Shown piece after piece: positions 11,497 through 20,736 of a stretch of 64,000 bases of DNA. This DNA comes from Palaemon carinicauda (lineage: Eukaryota; Arthropoda; Malacostraca; Decapoda; Palaemonidae). The stretch covers positions 90,095,273 to 90,159,272 of the forward strand of contig NC_090728.1 in the NCBI RefSeq assembly GCF_036898095.1, written 5' to 3'. The notes beneath the pieces are model-generated. The model was not told where the DNA came from, made no database searches, and worked only from the letters and a program-made list of their open reading frames with translations. A program made the position numbers and the translations under genes. Positions within the stretch are counted from its first letter, which is position 1; every line of letters starts with the position of its first letter.

Positions 11497-12333
11497 ATCT
11501 GCATGGAACAGTGAGTTACTTGGGACTCTAACTCTACAGGTGCCTGTGTTGACCCTATCATGATACATAGTGATTTAATGGACACTTAGTGTTTCTAATA
11601 GACTGTTCTTTACCAAGGTGAAATGTCATAGAATTTACATGAGTGCCACATGCCCTAGAGCATGGAGTGTTTTTCTTTGAACTTTAAAAGACTGGCGTTC
11701 CTCTTGGAACTTGTGTTTCTAAAAAGCAAACTTCTCTTTTCAGACTCAAGATCACCGTCTTTCATTTCTATGTACATTATTCTTTATTACTGTAAATAAA
11801 TTCTATAATCATTATTGTAATTACTTCCATTATGATCTGCAATCTTAGAATTAAAATGTCTATTTTATTACCATGTGCGTCTCCTTTCGCTCCTATTCCT
11901 TATTAAGAAATATACGATTGTTATAGTTTCATTTACCTCTTTAATGATGATCTAAAAGAATAATATAAGTAATTATGTTGTATACTCACTTATGCCTTGA
12001 TAATATTCCTACTCGAATATTAACCTTTGTCCTGTCTCCGAGACCTGCATAATCTCTCCATCAGGTGAGTAGTAGTTATGTTATATACTTACTTATGCTT
12101 GATAATATTCCTACTCGAATATTAACCTTTGTCTTGTCTCCGAGACCAGCATGATCTCTCCACCGGGTGAGTAGTTCTTCAATGATCGCTTCAAGATGTT
12201 CCTATTGTCCACCAGAACTTCCCTGCCAGGGGGGCAGGAAGCCAGTTCATAGGTACTATAATAGTGTTCGAAGCCCTTGGCACTTAGATTAAAGGGGAAA
12301 AAATCCACGATACATTAATTCTCTGGTACACTT
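11497..12333 (+). other. 3' UTR of element B
   Basis: AT-rich non-coding stretch between the YR stop and the ICR. It contains an AATAAA at 11,795-11,800 that could serve as a polyadenylation signal, and a tandem duplication at 11,974-12,172. Similar 3' UTRs follow the YR in K/F and precede it, reversed, in D and H. Confidence 0.6.
11974..12172 (+). repeat. 103-bp tandem duplication in the 3' UTR of element B
   Basis: Two head-to-tail copies. Each has TATACT(C/T)ACTTATG, then GATAATATTCCTACTCG, a CTCCGAGACC block and GGTGAGTAGT. The second starts 103 bases after the first (11,974 and 12,077). Confidence 0.7.
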
Positions 12334-12425
12334 CCATCAGGACGACATGGCTTGAGCCCAAAAAACGGATTTTGAGCGAAGCGAAAAATCTATTTTTGGG
12401 TGAGATAGCCATGTCGTCCTGATGG
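12334..12425 (+). repeat. Internal complementary region (ICR) of element B
   Basis: 92 bases: a right-terminus type sequence (CCATCAGGACGACATGG, CTTGAGCCC, A-run) joined directly to a left-terminus type sequence (CGGATTTTGAGCGAAGCG ... CCATGTCGTCCTGATGG). This is the structure of a DIRS ICR, which templates the joining of the two ends during circle formation. Its outer 17 bases are inverted repeats of each other. Same length and position as the ICR of D (19,852-19,943). Confidence 0.85.
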
Positions 12426-12505
12426 ACCCTCCCGTCTATTCTAGTTCAGCCTTTCAGGCCCCTCCCTGACCTACTGTATCGCGGAGATTGGTAGAAGCTG
12501 AGCTC

Positions 12506-12629
12506 AGGATGAGGACGGACGTGACGTCATTTAGCAATGGCGCCCGTTTGTTTACGTCTCGAGTACCAAAAGTAGCCACGGATGAGAGTAACTTTGGAAC
12601 GGCTCCTCAGTTACTCAGCCACCTTTCCA

Positions 12630-12663
<34 letters not shown>

Positions 12664-13496
12664 TGCTAAGCTACAACCCTAGTTGAAAAAGCAGGATGCA
12701 ATAAGCCCAGGGGCTCCAACAGGGAAAATAGCCCAGTGAGGAAAGGAAACAAGGAAAAATAAAATATTCTAAGAACAGCAAAAACATTGAAATAACTATT
12801 TCCTATATGAACTATAAAAATTTTAACAAAACAAGAGGAAGAGAAACTAGATAGAACAGTGTGCCCGAGTGTACCCTCAAGCAAGAGAACTCTAACCCAA
12901 GACAGTGGAAGACCATGGTACAGAGGCTATGGCACTACCCAAGACTAGAGAACAATGGTTTGATTTTGGAGTGTCCTTCTCCTAGAAGAGCTGCTTACCA
13001 TAGCTAAAGAGCCTCTTCTACCCTTACCAAGAGGAAAGTGGCCACTGAACAATTACAGTTTAGTAGTTAACCCCTTGAGAGAAGAAGAATTGTTTAGTAA
13101 TCTCAGTGTTGTCAGGTGTATGAGGACAGGGGAGAATCTGTATAGAATAGGCCAGACTATTCGGTGTCAAAGGACCCCCTAACTCTCTAGTGGTAGTATC
13201 CTAACGGGCGGCTGGTGCCCTGGCCAACCTACTACCTATAAAAGTGTTCTCTATATGGGGTGCAGATAGCTATGTGGCGTGTTTATACATGCGTCCCCTG
13301 TTGATATACGATATCCTAGAGGGAAACCTTTAGGGTACTCGCACCAGAAGTTAGAATTCTGTGATAACCTTTAGTTTAATTCTCTGGGAATATCCACTGT
13401 AGTTAAATATACCCTAGGAAGCTACTGAAGGAACCTTCCATCAGGACGACATGGCTTGAGCCCAAAAACAGATTTTTCGTTTCGCTCAAAATCCGT
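12506..13496 (+). repeat. 3' inverted terminal repeat of element B, split by an insertion
   Basis: ITR sequence of the A/B/E subfamily runs from 12,506 to 12,630 and resumes at 13,241. It ends in CGCTCAAAATCCG at about 13,495. The middle (12,631-13,240) is an inserted repeat. The TGACGTCA palindrome is at 12,522-12,529. The end combines CTTGAGCCC with the 3'-type TTTTCGTTTCGCTC extension, unlike other 3' ends here. Confidence 0.8.
12631..13240 (+). mobile_element. Dispersed SINE-like repeat starting with an (ATT)n microsatellite
   Basis: Begins with about 11 ATT units (12,631-12,664). TGCTAAGCTACAACCCTAG, CCCAGGGGCTCCAACAGGG and AATAGCCCAGTGAGGAAAGG follow, and it ends near GGCCAACCTACTACC. 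It interrupts the ITR of element B. I recognise this as a repeat commonly met beside microsatellites in decapod sequences, from memory. It has no protein coding capacity and no clear target-site duplication. Confidence 0.65.
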
Positions 13497-13798
13497 TAAT
13501 TCTACATACGAGCATAAACAGTAATAGCAGAATAAAAAAGGGGTTTGCCTGAAAGGGAAAACATTAGCCACTCAAGGGAAACATGCAGTTTCGTTCTATA
13601 ATCTGTTGTTACTAAAACACTGTGCATATAAGAATGCCTGGCACTTGTGTCAGTTTATTATGCTTAATGTTACCTGTATAGGGAGAACAGTCTATAGTGT
13701 TATCACTTAAACACAAAACTCAACACGATATGTCTTACGAGCTTATCGTGTACACCCTTCACTATAAGTCCCTAATAGTGCACTGTTCTTCGCAGGAA
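13497..13798 (-). other. Partial 3' UTR of element C
   Basis: About 300 bases between the end of B and the YR stop codon. It resembles the 3' UTR of D in its CACTTGTGT and CACTGTTC(T)(T/A)CGCAG segments. No coding sequence. Confidence 0.6.
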
Positions 13799-15346
13799 TC
13801 AAGCAGCGGGTTTTATCACACTGCCCGCCGCCACCACATGAAACTTAATTTCTTGTAATTGCTTCGCGTAGTGCTTGAAGAAGACCCTCGAGGACTTCCA
13901 TCCCGTAGAAGTACAAAGACTTTCAAACGACATTGTTTGGAAGAAATTCAGAGACGAGGCAACTTTCCTCGGATCGTGACCTGCGGGTGTACTGTCTGGA
14001 TCCGCTCTGCGAATGAAGTAGGCGATTTTCGCCCTAATCTGTTTCAAGGATAACGTTGAACCGGAAGTCTCTCCCCTGAAAAGCTGATCTCCCTTAAAGT
14101 CTGAAGTTCTACGAAGATAGACCTTTAGGCATTCCACTGGGCAGAGGGATGCTTCTTCCTTCAGACAGCAGATTCTCCAGGGACCCCACCGTTTAGTGGG
14201 TAGCTCGTTCTTGGCGAGAAACGTCGGGTCCGGAAAGAGGTTCAGTTCTCCATTGTCTGTGAACTGAATGTGGCCATCATCCCTCAAGAGGGCCACTATT
14301 TCGCTAACTCTGGCTCCCGAGGCTAGTGCAAACAAGAATATCACCTTCTGAGTCAAGTCTTTCAGCGAGCAATCCTCATTATTCAGGGTTGATGCTAAAT
14401 GAAGAACTTTGTCCAAAGACCATGAAATGGGCTTAGGAGGAGCTGCGGGCCGAAGTTTTGCGCAGGCTTTAGGGATCTTGTTAAAGATTTCGTTGGAAAA
14501 GTCTACCTGGAAGGCATAAAGTATTGGTCTGGCCAGGGCGGATTTACATGTAGTAATCGTATTGGCTGCTAAACCTTGTTCATGAAGATGGATAAAGAAA
14601 GACAAACAGAAGTCCGTAGAAATCTCCTTAGGTTTCTTTGCCTTAACAAAGGCCACCTATTTTTTCCAGGAAGACTCATATTGTCTTCTTGTTGACTTTG
14701 ACTTGTACTCTTCTAGGAAGTTGATACTGTCCCTATAAATCCATAACCGTTTCTTGACCGCTAAGGCGAGAAAATCATGAGATGAAGGTTCTGGGTTTTC
14801 ACTGATGAAGCTGAGACAGTCAATTTCTGCACTTACTGAGTCAGAACTGGGTCCGACAACGGGATCAGTTTCAGGCGTAGTTCCGTTACCAGGGGGAACC
14901 AAACGCTGTTGGGCCACTTGTGGGCCACTATTGCTGCCGTCCCCCGAAAGGATCTCAGCTTGTCGAGGACTTTCAGCAGAAGGTTGGTTGGAGGGAATAG
15001 GTAGATCTTGGACCATCTGTTCCAATCTATGGAAATTGCATCCATCACTTCCGCTAGAGGATCCTCGTACGGGGCTACATACCGGGGTAGCTTCTTGTTG
15101 TCGCTCGTTGCGAAGAGGTCTATCTGCAGTCCTGGGACTTTGCGTAAGATGAAGGAGAACGATCTTGCGTCTAGGGACCATTCTGACTCTATCAGTTTGG
15201 TTCTGGATAGAGCGTCCGCTGTCACATTGCGGAACCCTTGAAGGTGGACTGCTGACAAATGCCATCTCTTCTTCTCCGCTAGGCGGAGGATGGCTAGTAT
15301 CACTTGATTTATGTGAGGCGATCTCGAGCCCTGTCGATTTAGGCAT
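13799..15346 (-). pseudogene. DIRS tyrosine recombinase ORF of element C (one stop)
   Basis: Same architecture as the YR of D. The frame is interrupted only at 14,657-14,659, where Trp of the conserved SSWKKW is TAG. Downstream the full catalytic half is open (285 residues). It has SGARVSEIVAL with the first Arg, GHDPRK with His and Arg, GWKSSRVFFKHYAKQ with Trp and the nucleophile Tyr, and ends IKPAA. Upstream the frame stays open across RT/RH to 15,346. The stop falls at the start of the recombinase core, so an active enzyme is unlikely unless translation restarts. Confidence 0.88.
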
Positions 15347-16737
15347 CTCAGTATGACTTCACTGTCTAGAACCAGACGGATGTGGATTGAGCAGTGGAGT
15401 TTCAGTTTCTTTAGGGAAAGAAAAACTGCCATGGCTTCCAGGAAGTTTATGTGGAAGGTTTTGAAGAGGGGGGACCAGGTTCCTTGGACTTTCCGATGGT
15501 GAAAGTGACATCCACACCCTTCTTTTGAGGCATCCGTGTGAACGGTGACTGACGGTGGAGGTGGTTGTAAGGAAACCTTGTTCTTTAGGCTCTTGGCCTC
15601 CGACCATGGCTTGAGTAGGGATCGCAGACGATTTGGTGTCGGTCTTTTTAGATCTCTTCGAGCGTTTGATGCGTATTTTCTCCAGACTCCTGACGCATCT
15701 TTTAATTGTGCTCTCAATACTGGATCTGTCACTGAGGCGAACTGGAGAGACCCCAACACTCTCTCCTGTTGCCTTCTTGATATCCTTGCGGATCGAAGAA
15801 GGCTTCTGACAGATCCCGCTATCTCTTTCCGTTTCTGTGATGGAATGGAAAGGCAGTGCGACTGCAAGTTCCAGTGGACGCCCAGCCACTGAAACTTCTG
15901 AGCTGGAGACAGTCGGGATTTTTCCCGATTGATCTTGAATCCTAAGTGTTCCAGGAACTGGATCACTTCTATGGAGGCTTGCCTGCATTCTTCTTCGGAT
16001 GCTGCCCACACCAGCTAGTCGTCCAGGTAGGCTACCACCTGGATTCCTTTTAGGCGTAGTTGATGAATGACTGCATTTGCAAGCTTGGTGAATACCCTTG
16101 GAGCTATGTTTAGTCCAAAGGGCATGGCTCTGAAGACGTACTGTCTTCTTTGTAGTTTGAATCCCAGGTAGGGGGAAACTTGACGGCTGATCGGAACGTG
16201 CCAGTACGCATCCGTCATGTCTATGGAGACTGTGTATGCCCGTTTGAGCAACAGGGTCCTGATGTGTTGAAGCGTCAGCATTTTGAACTTGTAGTTCACT
16301 ATGAACTTATTGAGTGGTGACAAGTCCAGAATTACTCTGAGCTTTTCCGAGTCCTTCTTCGGAACACAAAATAGCCTTCCTTGGAATCTGACGGACTTCG
16401 CCTTCCATATAACTCTTTTGTTCAAGAGTTCCTGAACATATTCTTCCAATATGGGGGTTGAGTGTTGGAAGAATTGAGGGAAGGTTGGTAGAGTTGAGCT
16501 CCAACTCCACCCTAGTCCGTTCTTGATTAGGCTGTGGGCCCAGGGATCGAAGGTCCAACGATCCCGGAAGTAGAAGAGTCTCCCTCCTACCGGTAGCATC
16601 TCACTTTGAGTGCTGGGAGGAGGATTTACCTCCTTGGCCACGTCCACCCCTGTTGCCCCTACCTCTGGAGGAGCGTCTGGAGGAGCCTCGAAAGGATCCT
16701 CGAGACTTCGGCCGAAAGGTCGTAGACTGCCTTTCAA
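14833..16737 (-). pseudogene. DIRS reverse transcriptase/RNase H of element C (stop after YLDD)
   Basis: Two open segments in one frame (16,737-16,015 and 16,011-14,833), separated by a single TAG that replaces the Trp right after the catalytic YLDD. Upstream are DLSPLNKFI, motif A (SIDMTDAYWHVPI) and the B motif RAMPFGLNIAPRVF. Downstream are LGFKIN, QWLGVHW, RNase H with HTDAS, LEAMAVFL, LVLDS and NVTADALSR, and the methyltransferase-like DLFATSDNKKLPRY...YLFPP segment. All other catalytic residues remain. The start overlaps the 3' end of gag in another frame, as in D. Confidence 0.88.
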
Positions 16738-18550
16738 ACACTGGGGTGAACACCGGTGACTGAGTCGCCAGGGTTTGGGGCACCAGTTGAAAGGTGGTGG
16801 AGGGTTGTGCCACCGTCTGGGGCACCGTGGCCACGGGAAGCTGCTGTTGCTGCTTAGGTCGAGAGGGCACTCTAGGTCGTTTTGATTTATTCTTCGGTTG
16901 GGGACCCTCGTCAGCTGAAGATTTCCTCTTGGTGGACAAACCCCACTTGGAAAGGAGGTTCCTGTTTTCAGTGGCGGCTTTGTCTACGACCTCTTTGACC
17001 ACTTCACTTGGGAAGAGATCTTTTCCCCAGATGTTGGAAGCTATCAGCTTCCTGGGTTCGTGCCTCACCGCAGCCGAGGCGAACACGAACTCTCTACAAG
17101 CCCTTCCGGCTTTAATAAAGTTGTACAGGTCTTTAGTCACTGTCGCCAGATGGGCTTTGGCGAAGACCATGTACATGTCTGGTTTATCTGGGATGGTTGC
17201 CATTGTCTCCAGGCCAGTCTGTAGAGACAAGGAAGCAGCTAAGCGTTCTTTTGTCTCCTGCTCTCTACGCAGGCGAAAGTCCGACAGCTTGGGGAGGTCT
17301 TCGTCGAACTGTCGTCCGGCAATATCTGCCTCCAGCTTCCCGACTGGGAAGGTGTTGTGAACATCCTTCCAATACTTATCATCTGATGGAAAGGCTAGGG
17401 AGAAGGGTCTACACTCTTCGAGTGTAGGGCACAGTTTCCCTGCCTCGATTGCCTTTAAGGCTGCCTTGAGCCCTTTATCCATAAAGGGGAAGGCACGTTG
17501 AGGATCAGCAATGAAGGACGGGTGCTTCTTGCTGAGAGCCGGCACCTTAGAGCTAGTGAAGGCCCTCTCCTTTAAGGTGGTGGTCAATAAGGCCTGAGCC
17601 TTAGAGAGTTCAAGGACAATCGTTTCCTTGGGCTCTGTCTCCTCTTTGGACGCTGGTTCCGTCCTGAGACGGACGTAGCAGTCCAGGTAGGACCCTTTGC
17701 TGGGCCAGAATTCAATATCCTCTACTGGGACAGTACCCAGTTTATCTGAGAGGAAGATCTTCCTGCCCGACATGGGCATGTGCTCTGCGTACCTCCAAGG
17801 GTTAACGTCAGAGAAGGCAGGAAGATCCTTAACGTTCAGCTTCTTCGGAGCTAAACGTGCCGCAACCAGTTGATGGATTTCGGTCCGAAAAGAGGCCTCC
17901 TTCTCGGTCGATTTCTGTTGCATGTCTTGCACCATGGACAGCAACGAGTGCAAAGTACTCGTAATCGAATCCAGTTGGGGCACAGTGGAGGAAGTAGAAG
18001 GCACCGGCTCATTTCCTATGGCCGATGACACCAAAATCGTATCGGCTTTCTCCGGTAGTGGTTCGGGTGGAACATTATCCACCTGATCCAGCTCCTCCAC
18101 TAGGAGATTGTTCTCCGTCTCCTCTGAGACAACTGACATGTTGTCCTCAAGTTGGATGTTCTCCAAGGCATTCAAAATGTCAGATTCTACCGGAATCTGA
18201 ACAAGGGGAATCTCAAGTTGAGCATGGGGAATGACCGCATCCGAAGATGCCCTAGGAAAGAGACATGCCCTCATTCTTTCATTAGGAAGGTATGGGCCGG
18301 AGGTATTCTTCTGAAAACCCCTAACCCATTTACGCAGCTTCTCCTTTGCTGCGTCCCTTGACTCAGTCGACTTTTGGTCATCAAAAGCCTCGGTTACCAG
18401 GTTAGTACAAACAGTACATTCCTGCGGGTCCCAATATTTGAGAGCCCCCTTGGTGACAGCACAGCGAGCATGGGCCCTGCACATATCGTGGCCGCAGAAG
18501 TTCTTACTGCGGACCCAGCAAAAACTATTTCCGCACTCGGGATGCTCCTC
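16601..18550 (-). CDS. DIRS gag-like protein of element C (open)
   Basis: Open from the splice-acceptor-like CAG/GAGGAG (exon start 18,550) to the stop at 16,601, about 650 codons. The N-terminal module keeps all eight Cys/His (C-X4-C, H-X2-C-X2-H-X2-C, C-X2-C). Then come WVRGFQKN, an acidic and proline/serine-rich linker, the conserved central domain with EPASKEETEPKE, NEDLPKL-like and RREQETKERLAAS segments, and an Arg/Gly-rich tail. There is no ATG at the position used in B and D (the codons read EEHPEC). Translation must therefore start upstream, possibly in a spliced exon, or this copy has lost its start. Only the start is in doubt. Confidence 0.8.
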   Translation of the reverse strand, partial: EEHPECGNSFCWVRSKNFCGHDMCRAHARCAVTKGALKYWDPQECTVCTNLVTEAFDDQKSTESRDAAKEKLRKWVRGFQKNTSGPYLPNERMRACLFPRASSDAVIPHAQLEIPLVQIPVESDILNALENIQLEDNMSVVSEETENNLLVEELDQVDNVPPEPLPEKADTILVSSAIGNEPVPSTSSTVPQLDSITSTLHSLLSMVQDMQQKSTEKEASFRTEIHQLVAARLAPKKLNVKDLPAFSDVNPWRYAEHMPMSGRKIFLSDKLGTVPVEDIEFWPSKGSYLDCYVRLRTEPASKEETEPKETIVLELSKAQALLTTTLKERAFTSSKVPALSKKHPSFIADPQRAFPFMDKGLKAALKAIEAGKLCPTLEECRPFSLAFPSDDKYWKDVHNTFPVGKLEADIAGRQFDEDLPKLSDFRLRREQETKERLAASLSLQTGLETMATIPDKPDMYMVFAKAHLATVTKDLYNFIKAGRACREFVFASAAVRHEPRKLIASNIWGKDLFPSEVVKEVVDKAATENRNLLSKWGLSTKRKSSADEGPQPKNKSKRPRVPSRPKQQQQLPVATVPQTVAQPSTTFQLVPQTLATQSPVFTPVFERQSTTFRPKSRGSFRGSSRRSSRGRGNRGGRGQGGKSSSQHSK

Positions 18551-19386
18551 CTGTAAATAAAGGAAAAGTCTATTAGTATTCGGTGAAATTCTCAAATTTC
18601 AACATACATAATATATTATATTACCTTGGATAGGCTAAGCTATAGTAGGAAAGACACCTACATGTGTTTCCTGTCCAGCCAATTGCTATGACCTCCAATA
18701 TTGAAAACAGAATTCTTAAGAATCTTTAGGGGAAGATGATATCCTATGATATTAGTGTATCTTAACACAATCTTCCAGTTTCAATAATGGGGATTAAGGA
18801 CAATAATGGATCATATCCATTTAAGGAAGAGAGAATCACTCTCTTATATGTGATGGTCTCACAATAGGCTGCCCATGAAGCACCTTGTAGGTTGGAAAAA
18901 ACTTGGGCTACAGCACTGACTGTTTGGCAACAAGTTGTCAGACTTGTCAGGCTTGCCGGAACCTGCCGGGCCTGCCGGCATCTGCCGGGCCTGCCGGCAT
19001 CTGCCGGGCCTGCCGGCATCTGCCGGGCCTGCCGGCATCTGCCGGGCCTGCCGGCATCTGCCGGGCCTGCCGGCATCTGCCGGGCCTGCCGGCATCTGCC
19101 GGGCCTGCCGGCATCTGCCGGACTAGGGACTACTGGCACAGGACTGTTTGCTAGGCCAGGGAAGGGAGAATTGTCATACAAAACTCCCAAGTATGGCCTA
19201 GGGAGGTCTAGCCTCCTGAATGGGCAGCTTAACCTGACCTGGGAAGTCATTTCACCAAGACAGGGAGATGCCTAACACAGACTAATACAGTACTCTAATG
19301 TCCCGTCCTAAACTCAAAACCAACTCAGTGGTTAGGTAAACGGAACGTCTCAGTAAAACTTTGTCAGAACTCTGTTCACAGCAAAG
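18551..19386 (-). other. Proximal leader (5' UTR) of element C
   Basis: Non-coding sequence between gag and the insertion point of D. It carries a 19-bp minisatellite (18,955-19,121). Bases from about 19,135 to 19,386 match 51,890-52,110 of element I, which shows that the leader continues at 28,158 beyond D. Confidence 0.7.
18955..19121. repeat. 19-bp GC-rich minisatellite
   Basis: About 8.5 perfect head-to-tail copies of CTGCCGGGCCTGCCGGCAT, each holding the palindrome TGCCGGCA. Because 19 is not a multiple of 3, all frames on both strands stay open with a 57-base protein period. The apparent ORFs here are artefacts. Confidence 0.95.
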
Positions 19387-19777
19387 AAAACGGATTTTGA
19401 GCGAAGCGAAAAATCTATTTTTGGGTGAGATAGCCATGGCGTCCTGATGGAAGGTTCCTGTTTGGTAGCTTCCTTGGGTATAAGACTACTAAGATATTCC
19501 CAGAGAATTTAACCACAGGTTATCACAGAATTCTAACTTCTGGAGCGAGTATCTCAAAGGTTTCCCTTTAAGACATCGTAATACAACAGGGGACACGCAT
19601 GTCTGGTCGTGCCACATAGCTATCTCCACCCCGAACAGAGTTAACGCTTCGGTGTGTAAGGGCTGAGAATAGCTGGGAGCCGTTCCACAGCTAATCTCAC
19701 TCGTGGCTACTACTGATACTCGAGACGTAAACAAACGGACGCCATTGCTCTAATGACGTCACGAGCGTCTTTATCCT
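19387..19777 (-). repeat. 3' inverted terminal repeat of element D
   Basis: Outer extension AAAACGGATTTTGAGCGAAG onward to 19,432, then 345 bases (19,433-19,777) that are the exact reverse complement of 27,799-28,143. It includes the TGACGTCA palindrome at 19,754-19,761. Confidence 0.95.
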
Positions 19778-19851
19778 GGCGCCAGTTGCTGCCCATCACC
19801 ATGATACAATTGTGTAGGGTGGGAACAAACTGACGAAGTAGTAGGGAGGGT

Positions 19852-19943
19852 CCATCAGGACGCCATGGCTATCTCACCCAAAAATAGATTTTTCGCTTCG
19901 CTCAAAATCCGTTTTTTGGGCTCAAGCCATGGCGTCCTGATGG
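19852..19943 (-). repeat. Internal complementary region (ICR) of element D
   Basis: The first 60 bases are the reverse complement of the left terminus (19,391-19,450). The remainder (TTTTTTGGGCTCAAGCC ... CCTGATGG) is the reverse complement of the right terminus (28,126-28,157). The ICR is thus the two element ends fused across an A/T run. The match is perfect, as expected if it was copied at the last transposition. Confidence 0.95.
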
Positions 19944-20736
19944 AAGAGTACCAGAGAATCAATGTATCGTGGTAGATTTTCCCCCAGAGTTAAGTGCCTA
20001 GGCATTGACAAAATAGCAAAGTAATCTTAGGTAAGAACCATAGGAACGAAGTATCCTGCCCCCCATTGGTAGGAAGTTCCCATGGGCTATGCCGACGTCA
20101 AAGTGGTATTGAAGGGCTATTCATCTTGACAGAAGAGCTTTTAAGAGCTTAGAGATGAAGCAGAATGTTTGATATTTGTATAGGAACATTCTGAAGTAGG
20201 CCAGTGGTGGTTGGGCACTGTGTGTAGGGTTCATCTCCTGATTATCAGAAGTAAGTATTCGTGTAGGAACCTTACTGAGACAAGGTGAATATAATTTAGG
20301 AATAGACATCTTAAATTCTTCATGACCATAAGAAAGGAGGAATAAATAAAACTATGACAGTATGTATTTCATAGTAAGTAGGAGCTGAAAGAGACGCACA
20401 AGTAATAAAATAGAAATTTTATTTCACAATGCAGAAATTAAATAATTTACAGCAAAAGGTAAAGTTCATTTACAGTAATAATAATGTACATAGAAATAAA
20501 GGCTTGCTCTTGAATCTGAAAGGGAATTTCAGGATTAGTAGGTACTCGTTCTCGAGGAACGCAAGTCTTTAAATAACACATCATGCTCAAGGCATGCGGC
20601 ACTTGTGTGACACTATGACATTTCACCTGGGATAAGAACAGTTATAAAAGCACTAAGTGTTTTTAGACATCACTATGAATCACTCGAGGGTCAACATAGG
20701 CACCCGAAGAGTTAGAGTCCCAAGTAACTCACTGTT
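19944..20736 (-). other. 3' UTR of element D
   Basis: Non-coding, AT-rich. On the minus strand an AATAAA (20,418-20,423) lies about 310 bases after the YR stop and could be the polyadenylation signal. Similar to the 3' UTRs of B and H. Confidence 0.65.

Larger units (their letters stand above)
5600..13496 (+). mobile_element. DIRS element B, 5'-truncated, otherwise nearly full length
   Basis: Plus-strand DIRS with leader, gag, RT/RH, YR, 3' UTR, ICR (12334-12425) and 3' ITR (12506-13496). Similarity to the leader of element E begins abruptly near 5600, so the 5' ITR and distal leader are missing. Gag has a deletion frameshift, and RT and YR have one stop each. A SINE-like repeat splits the 3' ITR. 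The 3' end abuts the 3' UTR of element C, which suggests that B inserted into C. Confidence 0.85.

Noticed and set aside
12631..13240. Target-site duplication for the (ATT)n repeat
   Set aside because: I compared the flanks with the uninterrupted ITR of E and found no convincing direct repeat.
18762..19275. Several ORFs of 60-160 codons on both strands across the minisatellite
   Set aside because: A 19-bp GC-rich repeat keeps all frames open; the peptides are only translations of the repeat.
19489..19734. 81-codon ORF, identical to one at 27,842-28,087
   Set aside because: Both are the inverted ITR copies of D; the identity reflects the ITR, not a gene.
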